Below are positions 57,733 through 64,000 of a DNA stretch of 64,000 nt, piece after piece. The notes under the pieces are model-generated. The model ran no database searches. It saw only the letters and a program-made list of their open reading frames with translations, and was not told where the DNA came from. Within the stretch, counting starts at the first letter, position 1. Every line of letters begins with the position of its first letter. The stretch is taken from NCBI GenBank assembly GCA_900660155.1, contig CABFPE010000564.1, positions 262,254 through 326,253 of the forward strand, given 5' to 3'. Source of the DNA: Hofstenia miamia (taxonomy: Eukaryota > Xenacoelomorpha > Acoela > Hofsteniidae). Made by a program: the position numbers and the translations under genes.

Positions 57733-58143
57733 TCATGGATCGTAAATCGGAATTTCCTGTAAAGGATTCAGCTTTTCTTTGTACATCTCGCCCTGTATTA
57801 GTTCTATGACATTATCGAGTACCTCAAACTGGCTGCAAAGAAATAACCGTCCTTACAGTTGCGTAATGAAATTCAATTTCTACATCACGTTGTCGTCCAG
57901 CAAGTAAATAAGTTTTAAAATTTCTAATATTTGTGAGCCTTCAGTTTCGAGATGATGCAGGAACAGATAAATTTCAGTGAAATATTCAACATCTGTGACA
58001 TTCGCGTGTGAAATACGATGGAATATGCGAGCTATCATGGAGATATATGCATAAAAGTCTGCTTTATAAATATAAAACATATAAATCCTATCCCTGATTA
58101 TGGTTATGATGTTTGAAGCGCACTTTATCAATGATTGACATAA
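57733..58143 (-). CDS. Unidentified gene, last two exons
   Basis: Two minus-strand exons join in frame. The upstream one, 57889 to about 58143, reads ADFYAYISMIARIFHRISHA, DVEYFTEIYLFLHHLETEGS and ILEILKLIYLLDDN, then donor GTGATG. The next exon, 57733-57828, starts after GCAGCCAG with FEVLDNVIELIQGEMYKEKL, then NPLQEIPIYDP and TGA. The protein is helical, hydrophobic/acidic, ARM/HEAT-like in feel. I do not recognise it. The acceptor of the first exon is not clear (the frame is open to about 58158) and no further exon was found upstream, so it may be a remnant of a gene continuing to the right. Confidence 0.5.
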
Positions 58144-58338
58144 CTTGTTTATTAATTTGCTCAAAATTAATATTTAATAGTTGTAAAATTAAACTTTTCA
58201 GTGATTTCAACAAAAAACTTAATTTTTTATTGATATAAACTTCATTGATGGCTGTGATAGTTTAAGTATGTTTCTTTTTAATAGCACAGCTAAGGTTTTC
58301 TTGTTAGCATCAAGCAATTTTAGTCAAATATCATTTAG

Positions 58339-58440
58339 CAACGGGCATAACGGAATTAGCATACGGGCACGCACAAACCAACGGGCCTATTTTCATGGGT
58401 ACGGGCTACGGGCCGGGCATGAGTACGGGCCCTACCCTAG
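58339..58440 (-). repeat. CCCGT-rich repeat, copy 2
   Basis: The plus strand reads AACGGGCATAACGG, CATACGGGCACGC, CCAACGGGCC, TTTTCATGGGTACGGGC and GGGCCGGGCATGAGTACGGG. Its reverse complement aligns block by block with 4037-4098 and extends further, ending TAGGGTAGGG, which may be the element's terminus. Confidence 0.65.
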
Positions 58441-58771
58441 TTTATATGCATTCAATTTCAATTGATCTTTCCAAAAATTAACATTACAGGTTTGATTTTT
58501 CTTAGTGACGTCATCAATGACGTAATTAATCTCTGAAAGACATTTGAGCTGTAAGAATTTATCGATATTGGTCAAAAACCGCGAAAATGTAATAAACTAC
58601 ACATTTGAAAACAGCAATTTTTAGTGCAAAACTTCATCACTTTTTAGAGGGATTTAACATTTACCCGATTTGGAAAAAGTATTTTGCCCAGTGATTTCTA
58701 AGCAAAATTGCACCATATCAGGTTGTTCAAACACATATTTTCACATATAACCAAAATATGGACAATCTTCA

Positions 58772-58990
58772 CTAGCATGAACTAAGCGCCTCAAATTTCT
58801 GGTACAGAATTCCTCGTTTAGTAAATTGTCTTCCTCCGGAGCTCGATTTCTTTAATCCTGTTAATTTTTTACAGTCATACAATGAGCTTATCTCATGCAG
58901 CAGAATCATGGCTTGCCACTGTTCCTCATGTCGTAGTCTTCCTGTAAATTTATCGCAGTACCTATAATAGCTCGCTTTTGCGATTTGCAA
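58772..58990 (-). other. Coding-like frame, unidentified
   Basis: 72 codons on the minus strand: QIAKASYYRYCDKFTGRLRH, EEQWQAMILLHEISSLYDCK, SSSGGRQFTKRGILYQKFEA. Composition is strongly protein-like. It is on the same strand as the gene at 57.7-58.1 kb but no splice link was found. It may be from a transposable element (LINE-like) or an exon. Confidence 0.35.
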
Positions 58991-60095
58991 CGTGGTCGTA
59001 ATATAGTGCCTGTTAAATCGTGCTAACCGTCAATCTCCAACTATATATCAGTGCGATTACAGCTTCGCAACACCTTCGGGGTCACCCCCTTCAAGTAGAC
59101 GTCACTCATTTTACTCTGGTTCCATGGTGCTAAATGTTTTCTTTTTTCTTTTTCTTTTAACTACTTGTTAAGTTCTAATAATAATAAATAATAATATAAA
59201 CTCAGTTAGCATACCCATTTGGCCGTTAAGGACAGCTGATACCTCTGCAGTCGACATGTGTTAATTTCCTTAGAGAAGATAACGTTTAAGGGCTTTAGAG
59301 ATTGCTAACTTTTGTATTTGAAAAATGATGATTTTATTTTATTTTTCAGAAAATATAATTTCCTTCAACCATTTGATCCATTTAGGTCATATACGTGAAT
59401 CCATGCCAAATATTTATTACAATATACCATAATTGCATTAGCTAAAGTTCATTGCAATATGTATCTTGTGCATCAATTCCTTGTTTACTTGTGTGTACAT
59501 CGCAACCTCAACAAAGAGACAATGGAAATTTTGAACTCGGGCAACCTCGTTATTAGGTGCTTCAAGGCTTTTTCATCGTTTCTAGTTAAACAGTCGGGAT
59601 TAAATAATGTTATCTGCCACTAAATTTTCCATTAAATATTTTTTTTGAAAATAACTTGATGAAGAATTCGATTTTTTAGAGGGAATTCTACAGCCTTTAT
59701 TCATTAATTTATGTTCAAAAATATTGTAAAATTTTATATGCATCTTCACGCTATTTAGCGCAAGGTCATTTCTAATTTTTTAGAATTACGTCAATGCTTT
59801 ATAAGAATAGTATTTCGGATGTAAGTTTTAAATGAAAATGCTAATGATTTTGACGTAGATCTTTGAAATCAAAATTTCATTAACATTTCAAAAGCCAAAT
59901 TCTTTTGAATTGAAAAAAATTCAACATGCACTGATGGTCAACACTCTTTTAATTTCACTTAATTTTTTAAATTTAATTGTTTCTATAAAAGTTTATAAAT
60001 CTGTACTAGTAACTAGTAGACAAAGAAATGTGATTTCAATTAATAAATTATTTGTTAAGTTTTGACTACTTGGAAATTCATCTATGTAGTTAATT

Positions 60096-60097
<2 letters not shown>

Positions 60098-60135
<38 letters not shown>
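60098..60135. repeat. (AT)n microsatellite
   Basis: About 19 AT units. Confidence 0.95.
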
Positions 60136-60138
<3 letters not shown>

Positions 60139-60988
60139 TAGGGTGTTGGAAAAATTGAAGTTCTAAGACTGTGACATACTTTCGAATGACCTTCTTCAAG
60201 CTGAATGTCGAATGTGCATTTTATTTTTCGCTACCCTTAAAAAAGTTTATCAGCACAGCATGTTTATAAACTGATACATTTTCTTCAATCAAATTTACAA
60301 TGAGTACCATTTCATTGAAAATGTGGACCAGTATTTTTTCAATACAAATATTTCTCATATAATTTTTTAAAACTTATTGTTAGCTTGAAATATACTAAGA
60401 TTTTACCCTTCTTAAATTTGCATTAAAACGCTTTGTATGTAAGCCTATCGATGAACAATATAATTTTTTAATAAAATATTTTTCAACACCAAATTTTTTA
60501 TTTCTAGTACGCAGTTTGAAGTGTTTGAAAACACATTCACTTGCAGTTAAAATTTTACGCCACTACTATAAATTGTATTTAAAAAAACTTTTTTTCCTGC
60601 AATGCATTATGTTTTTTGAAAAAATGTTGAAATTAAATAATTGTTCGCTTCACTTACTTTCGTAAGTCGTAATTACCATGCCATGAAATGGCCTTAGTAA
60701 TATAATGTCAAGTGATAGTTACCGTGTTTAATTTATAAAAAATCACTAATTACTTCTTCTGATGCCGTCGGTATTTTTCATTAAAAACAATTCCCTCCAA
60801 ATTTCTGATTTCATACTTCAATAAGACTGTAAAATGTATACACCCATTATTTACTTAATAAGAGTGAAACTTATACATTACTAAAGATATAAAAGTATCG
60901 AATAAAAGCTAACTGCCTATTATCTAATTTTATATTAAATATTTATATTTATTTTAAATTTAACTAATCTTAATTAATTTCTAATCAC

Positions 60989-60991
<3 letters not shown>

Positions 60992-61018
<27 letters not shown>
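60992..61018. repeat. (AT)n microsatellite
   Basis: About 13 AT units. Confidence 0.95.
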
Positions 61019-61019
<1 letters not shown>

Positions 61020-61404
61020 CCGCTTTTTGCTATGGAAAATTCAGAAACCTTACATTTGCGGGAAACGATCCGAAATTTTTGTAAGGCATTTAGCGGGAAT
61101 CGCACTTTTTCCCCAAAAACTTATTTTTTGGCCATTGCTCCCGCAGTATTCACTCGAACTTAAATATATTAACCATGGGGGTAGGTAAATTAAAGGGACA
61201 CTATCCTGCAAAATTTCAAAGATTTATGTTTGGAAACGCGGTCCGGATGAGGTTTTTAACAAACATCTAGTCGTAACCATAATTCACTAACTACCGTTTA
61301 AAATATGAAAATACAAAAAATAAATCGTATTAAAGTAAACTATATTACACAAGAACACATAAGACAACATATAAACAGTTTATGATAGTTTGTAATTTAG
61401 TTAA

Positions 61405-62480
61405 ATTAGTATTTTGTATGCCCAACCTTTGTAGCAAAGCACAGCAGCCAAGCAGCAGGGTGTTGACATGAACAAATTGTCAGTTCGTTTAGGGTTGATT
61501 GAATGTAACCCACCAAGTTTGATCACGTCAATCAGGACATTACGTGATGTGGCACTATGATGGGCAACTTTCTCATTCACTATTTTCAAGTTTCGATTGG
61601 GGACAAATCCGGTGAGTTAACTGGCCAAGGACCAAAAATGGAGATTATTATCTCCCAGCCTTTCTTTATTTAGTCATGATTGATGACTTGGCTCTCCCAC
61701 ATGCTGGAAATAATTGCAGTTCACATTCAAAAGAGCTGTAGAAACTTACCTCCTAGTAGTTCCCTCAAGACAAAGCCAGAGACTGAAAAACCCTTGACTG
61801 CAATTGCACCCCAAACTACAACTTTCAGTGTACTGTGGACGGCAAGGACGGTGTATTGTGATGAAAACATTTACCAGGTGGGCAGGACACAGAGTGAACC
61901 GATGTGCCATATTGGCTAATTGTGGTTTTATATTTGAACATTACTGTAAGCCATTGATTCACAGTCCAATGACGATATGTTTTTACTAATACAATCATAT
62001 TAAGAACGTTTTGACTGGTAAACGTGATTTATTATATGATTTAAAGCCTCCTTCAGCAAAGCATTGATAATTAGTGTATGCACTAGGCAATTTAGCAATG
62101 ACCACGAGAAGATCGGTTTTTATAGTAAGGGATCCAGCAAATGGCTTAATCTTGCATGATCAAAAAATGATTTAGTCTTTCACTTGAATTTTGATACGTG
62201 GACCTTCATTGTTTTGAATGTGTAAATAAACCGCTTGCTTGATGAAGCGAAGAGTGTCAGCAACTGCTGCGTGGCTGATTTTGAATTGAAGGGCAATTGC
62301 ACAATTTTAATTACCTGTACCATAGAGAGTTAGAATTTGTCAGTCTTGTAAAAATTTGGCAGCTCTGTGCTTAAAATGACAGAGATGCCACTAAAGATAT
62401 ATTCTTATTGGTTGCACGTACGTGCAATCACACACTAGCATTTTAGTATTTTTGAAATGGGCTGTAAATTTTGGCCATCC
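61405..62480 (-). mobile_element. Tc1-like transposon remnant
   Basis: Minus strand: ALQFKISHAAVADTLRFIKQ (about 62290-62230), an HTH like the I-A-x-x-F-x-V-S-x-x-T-V of Tc1. Further on, WPVNSPDLSPIET (61625-61588) is the W-P-x-x-S-P-D-L-N-P-I-E-N block with the last catalytic D/E residues. VGHTKY or KGWAYK (about 61430) matches the C-terminal K-G-x-x-T-K-Y. Several frame changes separate these blocks. The outer end next to (AT)n at 62482 reads GGGATGGCCAAAATTTACAG inward; a matching end on the left was not found. Confidence 0.72.
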
Positions 62481-62481
62481 C

Positions 62482-62501
62482 TATATATATATATATATAT
62501 T
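62482..62501. repeat. (AT)n microsatellite
   Basis: About ten AT units directly at the outer end of the Tc1-like element. Confidence 0.9.
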
Positions 62502-62509
62502 AATGGTAG

Positions 62510-63580
62510 ATTTCAATACACGCAATGTGATATTTAATTATAAATGTCCTTAACAAAGTCAATTTGAATCACATAGCGTACAAATATGCTAAAGTACAGA
62601 AAATGAATTGAAATATTTTCAATTATGTTGAATTCTAATATCTATATTATTTAAATATAACCATAATGTATAATCAATAGATTCACATTCAATGAAATTT
62701 GCTCATGGATCTTTGTAGTCCACGATATTGTATTTCCTGTAATGTCCCTTGACTACCATATTAGATGTAATTTGTTGCATTTAAAATCATCAAATTATCT
62801 AAATATTTAGTTTATATATATATATATATATACGGAATTCTGAAAAATAATTAACTTGTTCGAAAATAGCTCTACCCAATGTCCATTATTACGACTTAAA
62901 CCAACTTAGACAAATTTTTTAATACATTTATTAATGGAAAACTCATAAAACTAAAATAAATGGATATTTTTATATCATTGAGTATTTCTATTAGGTTTTT
63001 CTTTCATACTAAAAATGCATATATATGTATATAATTTTTTTTGGAAGATCTTTAATTTTTAAGAGATTCATTTCTGGTGTAAATCTTGAAAAGTATCAAG
63101 TGCGTTGAGGGATATTTTTTACTATAGATTTAAGTAGCCGTGGAATGAATAGTTTCCAGCGTTGCAATAGCAAGTGCATTGTATTTATAGTTAATATTTC
63201 TAATAAAAATAAAAATATCTACAGCACAGCAAAAGCTTAGACAAAAGGAAAGACTCAATGTAGTAACGCGGAAATGTTAACTGACAGTATTTGAATTTAA
63301 AATAAACATTCATAGATAAATTTATTTATTTGTGTATTTGTAAAAAAGTTGATTACGTGCATATACTTCTCTTTTATTTGTTTAAAGAAAAATGTAAATT
63401 GTTAGAAGTAATTTACTTATAGAACATTAATACCTACCATTATTTTATAAATAGAGCATCTAACGCTGAAGTCCCTAAATGAATTGAGTGGTTTTACAAG
63501 TAAATTAAAGGTTAAAGAATGACTATTTCCATACAACATTTAAGTATAATTATTAAGCTTTATATATAAGATTTGGACAT
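62510..63580. other. AT-rich, no gene recognised
   Basis: Contains an (AT)n run at 62813-62832. Nothing else recognised. Confidence 0.45.
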
Positions 63581-63589
63581 TTTTGCCCC

Positions 63590-63990
63590 AGTGATGAGCA
63601 TTCAATAAAAGAATTGTACCCGACCCGATCGACACATAATTTGATCAACCGTACCCACCCGGACCGACTATTTTTCCCTTACCGGCCCAGCCGGACTTAA
63701 CTATCGTTTCACTTACAAACCTGACCCGAAAAAACTAAATACCTAATATAAAAAAGAACATAGTTTACAAACAAATAAATAACAGTAAAATTTTAAAATT
63801 TGTATAATTAGTGCTAAAATTGTCCTAGTAAAAAATGCTTGTCGCCAACAGATGCTGGGAAAAGTTGTTATCATCACTAACTTAAAAATATTACTGCATT
63901 TTATCCAGTTTGTCATACCCGATCCAATGTCCGACGTCGGCTACCCGATGTCCATGTCTGTTCTGGCCTCATTGCTTTTCTTTCAAGAAA
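63590..63990. repeat. CCCG-rich repeat end(s)
   Basis: GTACCCGACCCGATCG, GTACCCACCCGGACCG, ACCGGCCCAGCCGG and TGACCCGAAAAAAC at 63618-63737, and ATACCCGATCCAATG and CTACCCGATGTCC at 63916-63955. They resemble the TACCCG subterminal repeats of the hAT element at 2233-3317. Only part is in the window. Confidence 0.45.
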
Positions 63991-64000
63991 ATTTTGTTTT

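Larger units (their letters stand above)
59120..61380. other. AT-rich, microsatellites only
   Basis: Contains (AT)n at 60098-60135 and 60992-61018. The tract 61019-61160 with CCCGCTTTTTGC and GCGGGAATCGCAC is of different base composition and could be a repeat end. No gene seen. Confidence 0.45.

Noticed and set aside
59040-59110. tRNA- or SINE-like tract (GGGGTGACCCCGAAGG on the minus strand)
   Set aside because: No B-box and no cloverleaf could be drawn.
59350-59385. Candidate next exon of the CFAP92-like gene after TTTTTCAG
   Set aside because: The phase required by exon 13 gives NIISFNHLIHL, which lacks the expected family block; the better-looking frame is out of phase.

Overview
The window is AT-rich, intron-rich animal DNA. 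It carries parts of two recognisable host genes of metazoan type in divergent orientation and a dense load of old transposable elements. Genes are split into short exons with GT..AG introns whose acceptors are mostly TTTAG. The mix of CR1/L2/Jockey-like LINEs, a Penelope-like fragment, piggyBac, hAT and Tc1/mariner remnants suggests a non-vertebrate animal. The sequence alone does not fix the phylum; cnidarian or tunicate are guesses.

Layout. 1-13.6 kb is a transposon graveyard: LINE 3' halves, a hAT element with target duplications, a Penelope-like RT fragment, a cluster of a 15-bp motif, a long minus-strand LINE and a well-preserved piggyBac element with three copies of parts of its 3' end. 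13.6-19.2 kb is intergenic. 19.2-33.0 kb (minus strand) holds an SLMAP orthologue reconstructed here in 13 exons, 528 codons, with an intact N-terminal FHA domain followed by coiled coil. SLMAP is known as a STRIPAK subunit that reads phospho-threonine on MST/Hippo kinases. This version ends without the usual C-terminal membrane anchor. 33.0-39.1 kb between the two genes holds an assembly gap in an (AT)n tract, an inverted-repeat element, three LINE fragments and a 201-bp foldback MITE.

39.1-54.7 kb (plus strand) holds 13 in-phase exons (about 660 codons, 3' end not found) of a CFAP92/KIAA1257-like protein with a DUF4550-type domain, a putative ciliary protein. Its first intron contains a mariner whose inverted repeats flank an inserted LINE, and a second LINE broken by another mariner. 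A later intron carries a 938-bp hAT-like element with 8-bp target duplications. 54.7-64 kb is mostly unexplained AT-rich DNA with (AT)n tracts, two exons ending an unidentified minus-strand gene (57.7-58.1 kb), a Tc1-like remnant (61.4-62.5 kb) and repeat ends rich in CCCG.

No operons, rRNA, tRNA or CRISPR were seen. Nothing suggests that the two host genes act in one pathway. All exon boundaries are read by eye from reading frame, splice dinucleotides and remembered family sequence, without transcripts or searches.
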